A stretch of DNA of 35,207 bases, taken from the NCBI GenBank assembly GCA_021797825.1, contig JAJZZA010000033.1, forward strand, positions 1-35,207, read 5' to 3'. The stretch is from Bacillota bacterium. Its GTDB lineage: Bacteria > Bacillota > Sulfobacillia > Sulfobacillales > Sulfobacillaceae. Below, one piece after another: positions 24,925-32,962 of the stretch; the stretch's first letter is position 1, and each line of letters opens with the position of its first letter. The position numbers and the translations under genes were made by a program. The notes under the pieces are model-generated. The model saw only the letters and a list, made by a program, of their open reading frames with translations. It did not search any database and was not told the origin of the DNA.

Positions 24925-26267
24925 CCGTCTCCGGCTGGATTCAACGGCTGGCGTTGTTCGGCGTGCGCCCCGGATTGCAGAATATCGAGGCGCTGATGGA
25001 GCGCCTCGGTCATCCGGAACGGCGGATGCGCTTCATTCACGTGGCCGGAACCAACGGCAAAGGCTCAACCGCGGTCATGTTGGCGGAGGCCCTGCGGTCG
25101 CAAGGATACCGGGTGGGACTGACTACCTCCCCCGACTTGGGACGGGTCCAAGAACGGGTTGTGCTGGAGGGTGCGCCGATTGCCCCGGCGCTCTGGGAAG
25201 ATATCGGGATGACGGTGCGAGCGGCGGCGGCGGGGCTCCCGCAACCCATCACGTCGTTTGAGGCGATTATTGCCATCGCGCTGCTGGCTTTCGCCAGCAG
25301 CCGGATGGAGTGGGCGGTGGTGGAAGTGGGGTTGGGCGGCAGGCTCGATGCCACCAACGTGATTCCGCCTGCGGCGTTGTCGGTGATCACGCCGGTCGCC
25401 TTTGACCACATGGAGCATCTGGGCAGCCGGATCGAACAGATCGCCGCGGAAAAGGCCGGGATCTTGAAACCGGGCACCCGCTTGGTGTTGGCCCGTCAGC
25501 CCTACCCGGCCGCGCGGCGCACGATTTTGGACATCGCCCGCCGTCGGGGAATTGAGGTCCGCGAACCCTGGCTGACCGGGGTGGCCACCACCGCGGGAGC
25601 GGAGATCGCGGTGCCGGGGCTGGGGCAGGTGCGAGTGCCGCTCTACGGGGCCTTTCAGGCGGACAATCTGGTGACGGCCTGGACCGCCATCGCCACGCTG
25701 GCGGAGCTGGGCATCGTGCGCCGCCTGAATGGGGCGCGGGACGCCCTCATCCGGGTCAAATGGCCGGGACGTTTCGAAGTGCTGCAGCGGCGGCCTTTAT
25801 GGGTGGTGGACGGGGCGCACAACCCCCATGGCATCGGGGCGGTCGTCAACACCGTGACGGCGGCCCCGTGGGATCAATACCGATGGCATGTGGTCTTTGG
25901 GGTGCTGCAGGATAAACCCGCGCAGGAGATGCTGCGGATGTTGCTGCCTCATGTCGTCAGCGTGACCTTGACGCGCGTGCCGGGGCGCCGGGGAACCTGG
26001 CCCGCAACCTTGGCCGGGGAGATTTCCTCCGCGCAGTTAAGGGGGATTGTCGAAGATCCCGTGGCTGCGGTGGGAGAGGCGTTGTCCGCCATCAGCCACG
26101 ATGACGCAGCGGCGTTGCTGACGACCGGTTCACTGGCTCTGCTGGCGTCTCTTAACCGTTGCCGGAGCTCGGGCTTGGCGGGCGCGACGGCCCCGGGACG
26201 GGAAGAACCGCAGGATTCGGCAAAAGCGCCGGCTGTCCGCAGACCCAGCTTTCCGGTTGGGAGTTGA
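24921..26267 (+). CDS. folC: Folylpolyglutamate/dihydrofolate synthase
   Basis: The 448-aa Mur-ligase-like enzyme adds glutamate to (dihydro)folate. The P-loop is in HVAGTNGKGSTAVMLAEAL, the substrate loop in TTSPDLGRVQERV, the second metal/ATP region in VVEVGLGGRLDATNVI, the carbamylated-lysine-region homologue in AAEKAGILKPG, and the C-domain DGAHNPHG motif is present. The GTG start overlaps the valS stop, a common Firmicutes pairing, so folC shares the valine T-box control. The last 60 residues are Ala/Gly-rich and poorly conserved. Confidence 0.95.
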   Translation: MTVSGWIQRLALFGVRPGLQNIEALMERLGHPERRMRFIHVAGTNGKGSTAVMLAEALRSQGYRVGLTTSPDLGRVQERVVLEGAPIAPALWEDIGMTVRAAAAGLPQPITSFEAIIAIALLAFASSRMEWAVVEVGLGGRLDATNVIPPAALSVITPVAFDHMEHLGSRIEQIAAEKAGILKPGTRLVLARQPYPAARRTILDIARRRGIEVREPWLTGVATTAGAEIAVPGLGQVRVPLYGAFQADNLVTAWTAIATLAELGIVRRLNGARDALIRVKWPGRFEVLQRRPLWVVDGAHNPHGIGAVVNTVTAAPWDQYRWHVVFGVLQDKPAQEMLRMLLPHVVSVTLTRVPGRRGTWPATLAGEISSAQLRGIVEDPVAAVGEALSAISHDDAAALLTTGSLALLASLNRCRSSGLAGATAPGREEPQDSAKAPAVRRPSFPVGS

Positions 26268-26449
26268 CGGACCCGGGTGGCCGGGGTCTGCTTGAGGGTC
26301 GGGGGACCATCGGGCTCGCCGGCTGGCGGTGACCGGCCGGCATCTTCAGGGCGTCTGGCAAGCCCGAGCGGCCGTTCGTGTTGTCGACTCGAGACGGATG
26401 ATTCCGATAGTCTTTAGGATAATTTGTCATCGATGGCAGCTTTAAGCGA

Positions 26450-26478
26450 TTGTCCCCTGCCATAGCGGGTGTTATTCT
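26450..26478 (+). promoter_or_regulatory. Promoter for the DUF4321-maf-radC-mre run
   Basis: TTGTCC (26450-26455), a 17-bp spacer and TATTCT (26473-26478) form a good sigma-A promoter in the 279-bp spacer after folC, about 60 bp before the next gene. Confidence 0.55.
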
Positions 26479-26546
26479 GAACGGGATGTTGTATTGGAAT
26501 GTCACATCGAATAGCTTTATGAGAGATTCCGGTTCGGGGGTGGACC

Positions 26547-26810
26547 ATGCGCAGTCGCCGACAAGGCTTTTGGCTGGCCCTGCTTTATATGTTGACAGGG
26601 GCTCTGGTCGGATCGCTTTTGGGCCATCTGCTTTCTGCCGTCTGGCCGCCTCTGGGGCATAGTGACTTTGTCATCGGGTCAGGACCGGGGACCAATTGGA
26701 CCCTCAATTTGGGGGTGTTTGGCGTTTCCATTGGGGCTTGGCTTGACCTTAACCTGGGAGGAATCATTGGCCTCATCGGTGGACTGATATGGTACCAGCG
26801 ACGGGGGTAA
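26547..26810 (+). CDS. Small membrane protein of the DUF4321 type
   Basis: The 87-aa protein has two hydrophobic hairpins, LLYMLTGALVGSLLGHLL near the start and GGIIGLIGGLIWYQ at the end. The conserved-looking centre is NLGVFGVSIGAWLDLNLGG. Small DUF4321 membrane proteins directly upstream of maf and the mre genes are common in Clostridia-type genomes, and this fits in size, topology and place. No biochemical function is known. It likely heads the operon. Confidence 0.75.
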   Translation: MRSRRQGFWLALLYMLTGALVGSLLGHLLSAVWPPLGHSDFVIGSGPGTNWTLNLGVFGVSIGAWLDLNLGGIIGLIGGLIWYQRRG

Positions 26811-26815
26811 ATGCG

Positions 26816-27397
26816 GTGTCAGAGCCCGGCACACAACTTATTTTGGCGTCGGCATCGCCGCGCCGCGTCCAGTTGTTGCGCGCGTTGGGGTTGAGTTTCG
26901 AGGTCATTGCAGCCAACGTGGACGAAACTCCGCGCGCGGGTGAACGGCCGGAAGCCTTGGTTCGGCGGCTGGCGGCGCAAAAGGCGGTCAAAGTGGCGAG
27001 GACTCACGTGGCCGCCACCGTAATGGGTGCGGATACTGTGGTTGCGGTTGGCATGGAGATTTTCGGAAAGCCGGGCACAGCCGAACAGGCCCGTCAGATT
27101 CTCACCAAGTTAAGCGGACGCACGCATCAAGTGGTTACCGGGGTCGCGGTTTGGAATGAACAGCAGGGACGCGGGTTTACGACGGTGGCCATGGCGCAAG
27201 TAACCTTTCGTGCGTTGTCGGCGTTGGACATCGATGGATATATCGCTACCGGCGAGCCCATGGACAAGGCGGGCGCGTACGCCATCCAGGGTCAGGCGGG
27301 GAAGTGGGTGCAGAGCTTTGCAGGAAATCTCGAAACCGTCATTGGACTGCCGCTTGACGTCGTCAAGCGTCTGTTGCACCGCATGGGTCTGGTCTGA
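26816..27397 (+). CDS. maf: Maf family nucleotide pyrophosphatase
   Basis: This Maf/YhdE-type enzyme hydrolyses non-canonical or modified nucleoside triphosphates and is linked to septum control. The signature LILASASPRRVQLLRALGL, the catalytic GADTVVAV and the GKPGTAEQARQIL segment are present. QGQAGKWVQSFAGNLETVIGLPL is the usual C-terminal motif. Start is ambiguous: GTG 26816 lies five bases after the DUF4321 stop and leaves a normal N-terminus, while ATG 26789 would add nine residues and overlap it. The stop overlaps radC in TGATG. Confidence 0.92.
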   Translation: MSEPGTQLILASASPRRVQLLRALGLSFEVIAANVDETPRAGERPEALVRRLAAQKAVKVARTHVAATVMGADTVVAVGMEIFGKPGTAEQARQILTKLSGRTHQVVTGVAVWNEQQGRGFTTVAMAQVTFRALSALDIDGYIATGEPMDKAGAYAIQGQAGKWVQSFAGNLETVIGLPLDVVKRLLHRMGLV

Positions 27398-28068
27398 TGG
27401 CGCGTCCGATGAAAGAGATTCCGCCCGATGAGCGCCCCCGGGAACGGTTGTTGCGGCACGGCGCGCGGGTGTTGTCAGACTCGGAGGTGCTGGCTGTCCT
27501 GCTTCGCACCGGACGATCGGGGGAATCGGTGCTAGATGTCAGCCAGCGACTGCTAAAAGAAGGCTGGCAGGGACTGCTCCGCAAGAACGCGGATGAGATG
27601 ATGCGAATTCCGGGGATGGGAACCGCCAAGGCTGCGGTGTTGCTGGCGGCCCTGGAAATCGGCCACCGGATTCGCCGGCAAGGCGTGGTGGAAATATCCG
27701 GGCCGGATGATGCGGTGGCGTTGTTCAGTGACATGCGGGATCTGGAGCAGGAGGAGTTTCGCGCTTTGTTCCTTAATACCAAAGGTCATGTACTCGGTGT
27801 GGAGACCGTGTTTCGGGGAGGGCTTGATGGCGTGGACGCCGCTCCCCGGGAGATTTTTCGCCAGGCTATCGCACGTTCCGCGGCGTCGGTAATTGTCGCC
27901 CACAACCACCCCAGCGGTGATCCCACGCCAAGCACCGCGGATCGCAAATTGACCGCTCGTTTGCAAGAGGCAGGGGAAGTGTTGGGGATTCCTGTCCTCG
28001 ATCATGTCATTATAGGCAGAGCACGGCATATAAGTTTCAGCTATGGCGAGTTGGCCGAAACGAATTAG
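27397..28068 (+). CDS. radC: RadC-like JAB/MPN protein
   Basis: The 223-aa protein has an N-terminal helix-hairpin-helix region (MRIPGMGTAKAAVLLAALEIG) and a C-terminal JAMM metalloprotease-like domain with the metal-binding HNHPSGDPTPSTAD. Despite the name, a repair role is not established for this family. ATG 27397 shares bases with the maf stop. The maf-radC-mreB order is widely conserved in Firmicutes. Confidence 0.95.
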   Translation: MARPMKEIPPDERPRERLLRHGARVLSDSEVLAVLLRTGRSGESVLDVSQRLLKEGWQGLLRKNADEMMRIPGMGTAKAAVLLAALEIGHRIRRQGVVEISGPDDAVALFSDMRDLEQEEFRALFLNTKGHVLGVETVFRGGLDGVDAAPREIFRQAIARSAASVIVAHNHPSGDPTPSTADRKLTARLQEAGEVLGIPVLDHVIIGRARHISFSYGELAETN

Positions 28069-28083
28069 GGAGGATTTGGTCTC

Positions 28084-29115
28084 ATGTTGAAGAATTTTTT
28101 CGGCGCCTTCTCCAAGGACATGGGCATCGATTTGGGCACCGCCAACACGGTGGTGTTTGTCAAGGGGAAGGGCATTGTGCTGCAGGAACCGTCGGTAGTG
28201 GCGATTGACCAGATGACCGCCGAAATCATCGCGGTTGGGCAGGAAGCCAAACAGATGGTGGGACGAACCCCAGGCAACATCCGGGCCGTGCGTCCCCTTA
28301 AAGACGGGGTGATTGCGGATTTCGACACCACGCAAGCGATGCTGAAATATTTTATTAAAAAGGCGACATCCAATGTCCGTTTCTTTCACCCGCTGGTGGT
28401 GGTAGGCGTGCCGTCGGGGGTGACCGGGGTTGAAGAGCGGGCGGTGAAGGACGCGGCCGTCCAAGCCGGGGCACGCGAAGCGCTGGTCATCGAAGAACCG
28501 ATGGCGGCGGCGATCGGGGCGGGACTGCCGGTCAACGAGCCCACCGGCAATATGATCGTCGATATCGGCGGGGGCACGTGTGAAGTGGCCATTATATCCC
28601 TGGACGGGATTGTGACGTCGAAATCGATTCGCGTTGCGGGCGATGAAATGGACGAGGCCATCATGAATCACATAAAACGCACGTACAATATGATGATCGG
28701 GGAGCGAACGGCGGAAGAGGTCAAAATGACGATTGGCTCTGCCTATCCGCCAGACCATGAGGAAGCGATGGATGTGCGGGGCCGCGACTTGGTGACCGGA
28801 TTGCCCAAGACCCTTAAGGTCAACTCGACCGAAATCCAAAGAGCCCTCTCGGAAACCGTCAACGCGATTGTCGACGCGATTAAGGCCACGTTGGAAAAAT
28901 CGCCGCCGGAGCTGGCGGCGGACATCATGGACCGGGGAATCGTCCTGACGGGGGGGGGATCACTCCTGCGCAATTTTGACAAATTGGTCAGTTCGGAGAC
29001 GGGGATGCCGGTTCATGGCGCAGAAGATCCCTTGTTGACGGTGGTGCGCGGGACCGGGATGGTGCTTGACGACCCCCATCATTTGGAGGCCCTGCGCCGT
29101 CGCAACCGACGCTAA
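28084..29115 (+). CDS. mreB: Rod-shape actin homologue MreB
   Basis: The 343-aa bacterial actin polymerises under the membrane and steers lateral wall synthesis with MreC, MreD and RodA. Phosphate-binding motifs [18 protein letters not shown] and [16 protein letters not shown] are intact, as are the conserved [14 protein letters not shown] and [13 protein letters not shown]. The N-terminal [10 protein letters not shown] is a short amphipathic membrane-binding helix. It begins 15 bp after radC behind a GGGAGGA site. Confidence 0.97.
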   Translation: MLKNFFGAFSKDMGIDLGTANTVVFVKGKGIVLQEPSVVAIDQMTAEIIAVGQEAKQMVGRTPGNIRAVRPLKDGVIADFDTTQAMLKYFIKKATSNVRFFHPLVVVGVPSGVTGVEERAVKDAAVQAGAREALVIEEPMAAAIGAGLPVNEPTGNMIVDIGGGTCEVAIISLDGIVTSKSIRVAGDEMDEAIMNHIKRTYNMMIGERTAEEVKMTIGSAYPPDHEEAMDVRGRDLVTGLPKTLKVNSTEIQRALSETVNAIVDAIKATLEKSPPELAADIMDRGIVLTGGGSLLRNFDKLVSSETGMPVHGAEDPLLTVVRGTGMVLDDPHHLEALRRRNRR

Positions 29116-29508
29116 GGCGGGAGGATTACCCGACACCTGTAGGTTGGTCCCGGTCCTGAACCCGCGCGGGACGTTGGCCAAGCGGGCGGGGTTGACGTCA
29201 TACCGAGAAGCATCGGCATGCGCCCGCATGGCAAAAGGGCTCCCGTTATCCCGCCTCGTCGCCCTGGGCAATATGGGCGGTCGCGATCCCCATCCACGCG
29301 CCGAGCCACCCGCTGGCCGTTCACGCCGGCGCGTGGGCTTCCCGGTCGCAAACCGCGGGGCCGGGGCGCTCGGCTCCCCGGACCGATGCCGGCAGGATTT
29401 CCTGCGGGGGAGATGGGTGGCTCGGCGCGCGGTTGGTTGCGGACGGGGAGTGCGGCCGAGTCTTGGGCGATCGGGCATGGGTCGATACGTGGGCAGGGGA
29501 GGGTGGCT
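29116..29508 (+). other. Long mreB-mreC spacer with potential RNA structure
   Basis: No supported gene lies in these 393 bases, although frames stay open because of GC content. The stem GCGGGCG (29182-29188) pairs with CGCCCGC (29221-29227) and encloses an inner hairpin CCGA/TCGG (29203-29216). Other GC-rich pairings (GTCCCG with CGGGAC near 29147-29172) are possible. It could be an mreC leader or merely GC-rich spacer; I recognise no known riboswitch class. Confidence 0.4.
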
Positions 29509-30378
29509 ATGAGCGGTTTTATCTATCGGTTCCGACGTCCGCTCGTCGTTATTCTGGCCGTGATGCTGGGGGCGCTGAGTCTGAGTTACACCTCCAGCGT
29601 TCGCGGGAAGGTGGTTGAGCTGAGCAACTTGTTAGCCACCGTGGTCTCCCCCGCCTCGTCCAGTTTGACTTTTTTGGGCCATCAAGTCGGCGCCGGGGTT
29701 AACACCGTCAGCCAGCTGTTTGCGCTGCAACAGGAAAATCAGGCGTTGAAGCAAAAACTCCTGCTCTATAACAGCATGAAACTGGAATTGACCCAACTGA
29801 TGGCCGACAACGGCCGTTTGCGGGGGCTGCTGGACTTGCGTGGAACGTTGACGGGATGGCATCTGCAGGCGGCCGATGTGATCTCGCGCAACCCGGACAG
29901 TTGGTTTCAGACGCTGGTGATTGACCGGGGGACGTCTAGCGGGATTCAAACCGGCATGGCGGTAATTGTTCCGCAAGGCGTGGTGGGCCGCATTGTCGCG
30001 GTGTCCCCGACCACCGCCACCGTCATGCTGGTTCTCGACCCGAAAAGCGGGGTTGGCGCGATGGATGTGCGATCGCAGTCGGTGGGGGTGTTGGAGGGGC
30101 GCGATCCGGTGAACGGTACACTGACCTTCCAACTTTTTGCCCATCACCCCGATGTGCTGGTCGGGGATGCGGTGGTGACCTCCGGCTATAGCCAGTATTA
30201 CCCGAAAGGATTGCTGGTGGGGCAGGTGGTGAGCGTTCAGCATGCCCAGTTTGGATTGACCGAACAGGCGGTCGTGCTTCCATCCGTCAATTTTAACCGC
30301 TTGCAGACGGTGATGGTGGTGCTGTCCCATCCATCCGGGAGTTCCGTGCCACCCATTTTTGGAGGGAGCGCACCGTAG
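29509..30378 (+). CDS. mreC: Rod-shape protein MreC
   Basis: The 289-aa protein has one N-terminal membrane helix (PLVVILAVMLGALSLSYTSS). A coiled coil follows (QQENQALKQKLLLYNSMKLELTQL), then the beta-barrel MreC domain with DVISRNPDSWFQTLVIDRGTSSGIQTGMAVI and TSGYSQYYPKGLLVGQVV. It scaffolds the elongation complex outside the membrane. ATG 29509 follows GGGGAGGG; the frame is open to 29218 upstream but that part is not MreC-like. Confidence 0.95.
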   Translation: MSGFIYRFRRPLVVILAVMLGALSLSYTSSVRGKVVELSNLLATVVSPASSSLTFLGHQVGAGVNTVSQLFALQQENQALKQKLLLYNSMKLELTQLMADNGRLRGLLDLRGTLTGWHLQAADVISRNPDSWFQTLVIDRGTSSGIQTGMAVIVPQGVVGRIVAVSPTTATVMLVLDPKSGVGAMDVRSQSVGVLEGRDPVNGTLTFQLFAHHPDVLVGDAVVTSGYSQYYPKGLLVGQVVSVQHAQFGLTEQAVVLPSVNFNRLQTVMVVLSHPSGSSVPPIFGGSAP

Positions 30379-30891
30379 ATGTGGCAGTTTCGGTTTCCGA
30401 CCTGGCTGGTGTTGTTTGTATTTGCCCTGCTGGTGCAGACGGCTCTCTTGCCGGTGATTTTTCCGGTGGGGTATGTGCCCAGTATGGTGTTGCCGGTGGT
30501 GGTGCTCATCGCGGTCTATGAAACCCCGCGGCGCGGCTTGGCGGCGGGTCTTCTCGGAGGCTTGATGATGGACGTGTGGTCGGGGCGGACCTGGGGCTTA
30601 AACGCGTTGACCTATGCCTTCATCGGCTATCTGGTAGCCATCCTGCAGGGGAAAATTGTGCGTGACCAGGTCTTTGTGCCGGGTTTGCTGGCAGGCGTTG
30701 CGCAAGTGGCTGCCACTCCCCTGCAATGGGTGTTGCTCCGAGTGGCGGGTTACCATTTTGCTTGGTTGGGGTTTGTTCGGCCGCTGCCGAGCTCGGTGTT
30801 GTTCGCGATGCTGATGACGCCCGCGATCGGAGGCATCTTGCGCTTTCGTTCGCGCCATGAAATTGAAAGCATGTATGGACCCGACCTCTGA
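30379..30891 (+). CDS. mreD: Rod-shape protein MreD
   Basis: The 170-aa protein has five to six membrane helices and the MreD pattern: AVYETPRRGLAAGLLGGLMMDVWSG and GLNALTYAFIGYLVAIL. The ATG follows the mreC stop directly, with GGAGGGAG inside the end of mreC, so the pair is translationally coupled. It links MreC to the cell-wall elongation machinery. Confidence 0.92.
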   Translation: MWQFRFPTWLVLFVFALLVQTALLPVIFPVGYVPSMVLPVVVLIAVYETPRRGLAAGLLGGLMMDVWSGRTWGLNALTYAFIGYLVAILQGKIVRDQVFVPGLLAGVAQVAATPLQWVLLRVAGYHFAWLGFVRPLPSSVLFAMLMTPAIGGILRFRSRHEIESMYGPDL

Positions 30892-31229
30892 CACTCCCTA
30901 CCCCCCGGGCGCCTACGAACGGAGCCGGGGGGGGGTAAACAGGTTCTTGCCGGAAACTCCGAGCACCCTGGCTCGCCCGGGGCGAACCCCGACACCCGCT
31001 ATCCGGTGGCCCGAAGATCTGATGCCCCGCCGCTAGCCGGCCTCATTGGCAGCGGAGCGAACTCCGGCGCCGTAAGCCAAGCGCATCGCCGTCCGGCGAG
31101 CCCGGCGGGCAACGCCGCCAACGCCCGCTGGCCCATGCAAAATGTTTAACCGGCGGCGACCGGGAGCAGGAGTTCGTCGCGAAAGAGAGAATGTGATAGA
31201 AGGTGTTGTCAGCCGAGGGGGGCCAGGGC
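30892..31229 (+). other. mreD-minC spacer
   Basis: No gene is supported. CCCCCCGG (about 30899-30908) can pair with CCGGGGGG (about 30927-30935), a strong GC stem without a T-run that may pause or end mreBCD transcription. No clear promoter for minC was found. Confidence 0.4.
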
Positions 31230-31769
31230 ATGGCGCGTCGTGCAAAGGACGGAATGGCAATAACCGGTGAGCGGACAGCCTCCCGCGAGGTATCGCGTCC
31301 GGCGCCCCGGCGCGACGGCCTCTCGGAGATGTCGCCTGGCGATGTCGACACTGATCCCAGCCGCCGCCCGTCCGGACAGCAGACAACCGATTATGAAGAC
31401 GAGGCCCGGCGCCAGCCCACGCTTCTTATCCGCAGGACGCTGCGCTCGGGCCAGCGCGTGCGGTTTGGCGGCAACGTGGTGGTGCTAGGCGACGTCAACC
31501 CAGGGGCTGAAATTTCGGCTCGAGGGGATATCGTGGTGATGGGATGGTTGCGGGGTGTGGCGCATGCTGGCGCGGACGGAGACGAACAGGCAGTGGTCTG
31601 CGCATTCCGGATTAATCCGACCCAACTGCGGATTGCGCAGTTTATTGGGAGGGCCCCCGACCTTACCGAGAGCGCGTTGCCGGATACCCCGGAAGTGGCC
31701 GAAATTCGAGATGGACGGTTGGTAATCGACCGGTGGCAGTCCAGCGGACAGAACCACCCGGGACGGTAA
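31230..31769 (+). CDS. minC: Septum-site inhibitor MinC, short form lacking the usual N-terminal domain
   Basis: Residues about 65-150 form the MinC C-terminal beta-helix domain that binds MinD: TLLIRRTLRSGQRV, GGNVVVLGDVNPGAEISA, GDIVVMGWLRGVAHAG and FRINPTQLRIAQFIGRAP. The first 65 residues are Arg/Ser/Pro-rich and look disordered instead of forming the alpha/beta domain that blocks FtsZ in E. coli MinC. At 179 aa it is shorter than the usual 210-230. ATG 31230 is preferred for GAGGGGGG seven bases upstream; TTG 31203 would add nine residues. minD follows 16 bp later. Confidence 0.85.
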   Translation: MARRAKDGMAITGERTASREVSRPAPRRDGLSEMSPGDVDTDPSRRPSGQQTTDYEDEARRQPTLLIRRTLRSGQRVRFGGNVVVLGDVNPGAEISARGDIVVMGWLRGVAHAGADGDEQAVVCAFRINPTQLRIAQFIGRAPDLTESALPDTPEVAEIRDGRLVIDRWQSSGQNHPGR

Positions 31770-31785
31770 GGGAGGAAAGAACTGC

Positions 31786-32580
31786 ATGGGAGAAGCAATC
31801 GTCATCACGTCCGGAAAGGGAGGTGTTGGCAAGACCACGACCACCGCCAATATCGGGGCGGGGTTGGCGCAAGCCGGGCATAAAGTGGCGTTGATCGACG
31901 CGGATATCGGACTGCGCAATCTGGATGTGGTGATGGGTCTCGAAAACCGGATTGTTTACGATTTGGTGGATGTGGTGGAGGGATTCGCGAAATTAAAGCA
32001 CGCCCTCATCAAGGACAAGCGTTTCGAAAACCTCTATCTCCTACCCGCGGCGCAGACGCGGGACAAGACCGCCGTGTCTCCGCAACAGATGATAGACCTG
32101 GTCGATCGGATGAAACAGGAATTTGACTACGTCTTGATTGACTCGCCAGCCGGGATCGAACAAGGGTTTAAGAATGCGGTGGCGGGAGCCGACCGAGCGC
32201 TGGTGGTGGCAACCCCCGAGGTGGCGTCGGTGCGGGACGCGGATCGGATTATTGGTCTTTTGGAGGCTCAGGAAAAGCACAATCCCTTTTTGATTATCAA
32301 CCGGATTCGGCCCAGCATGGTAAAAAAAGGCGACATGATGGACATTGACGACATGATTGAAATATTGGCCATCGAGCTCTTGGGCGTGGTGCCCGATGAC
32401 GAAGCGATCGTGGTGTCAACCAACCGCGGTGAACCGGCGGTGTTAAACGGGCAGTCGCGAGCCGGGGAGGCCTATCGCAATATTACCCGGCGGCTGCTGG
32501 GGGAAAACATCCCCATGATGAAGCTCGAGGAGGACACATTGTTTGGCAAACTGCGGAAAATGATAGGGTTCAAAGGGTGA
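31786..32580 (+). CDS. minD: Septum-site ATPase MinD
   Basis: The 264-aa ParA/MinD ATPase positions MinC at the membrane. The deviant Walker A is SGKGGVGKTTTTANIG, switch I is ADIGLRNLDVVMGLE, and Walker B is FDYVLIDSPAGIEQG. The C-terminus EDTLFGKLRKMIGFKG is the amphipathic membrane-targeting helix. GGGAGGA precedes ATG 31786. It lies between minC and minE in one operon. Confidence 0.97.
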   Translation: MGEAIVITSGKGGVGKTTTTANIGAGLAQAGHKVALIDADIGLRNLDVVMGLENRIVYDLVDVVEGFAKLKHALIKDKRFENLYLLPAAQTRDKTAVSPQQMIDLVDRMKQEFDYVLIDSPAGIEQGFKNAVAGADRALVVATPEVASVRDADRIIGLLEAQEKHNPFLIINRIRPSMVKKGDMMDIDDMIEILAIELLGVVPDDEAIVVSTNRGEPAVLNGQSRAGEAYRNITRRLLGENIPMMKLEEDTLFGKLRKMIGFKG

Positions 32581-32597
32581 GCCGAGGAGGTAGAGCC

Positions 32598-32864
32598 ATG
32601 TTTGATTTGTTCGCGAGAGTATTTGGGCGGGACGATGCGAGCAAAGAAGTGGCCAAAGACCGTCTCCGCCTGGTATTGGTGCAGGATCGGTCCAGCCTGT
32701 CGCCGCAGGCGCTCGAAGACTTGAAAAACGACCTGTTGAAAGTCATATCCCAGTACATGGAAATAGACGATCAGGGATTCAAGGTCGAATTTTCCCGAAA
32801 CGAGAATACAACGGCGTTGGTGGCCAATATCCCCATCCGGAACGTAAAGCGAAAGTCGCTGTAA
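32598..32864 (+). CDS. minE: Division topological-specificity factor MinE
   Basis: The 88-aa protein stimulates MinD ATPase and drives Min oscillation. The N-terminal MFDLFARVFG is the membrane/MinD-binding helix. KDRLRLVLVQDRSSLSPQALEDLKNDLLKVISQYMEID is the MinD-contact region and dimer helix, and the C-terminal strand holds VEFSRNENTTALVANIPI. GAGGAGG lies before ATG 32598; an upstream in-frame ATG at 32577 overlaps minD and the ribosome site. MinE rather than a DivIVA/MinJ-only system supports a Clostridia-type host. Confidence 0.95.
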   Translation: MFDLFARVFGRDDASKEVAKDRLRLVLVQDRSSLSPQALEDLKNDLLKVISQYMEIDDQGFKVEFSRNENTTALVANIPIRNVKRKSL

Positions 32865-32962
32865 CTCCGGTCCTCAATGCCCGGGTCGACGGTCTTGGTG
32901 TTTGTTCGGTATACTTAACGCGATGTCGCCGACCACGGGGATTGACGATAAGGGGCTTGGTA

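Noticed and set aside
28960-29478. Minus-strand open frame of 172 codons between mreB and mreC
   Set aside because: It overlaps the end of mreB, is Arg/Pro-rich as expected for GC-rich non-coding DNA, and lacks a recognisable domain.
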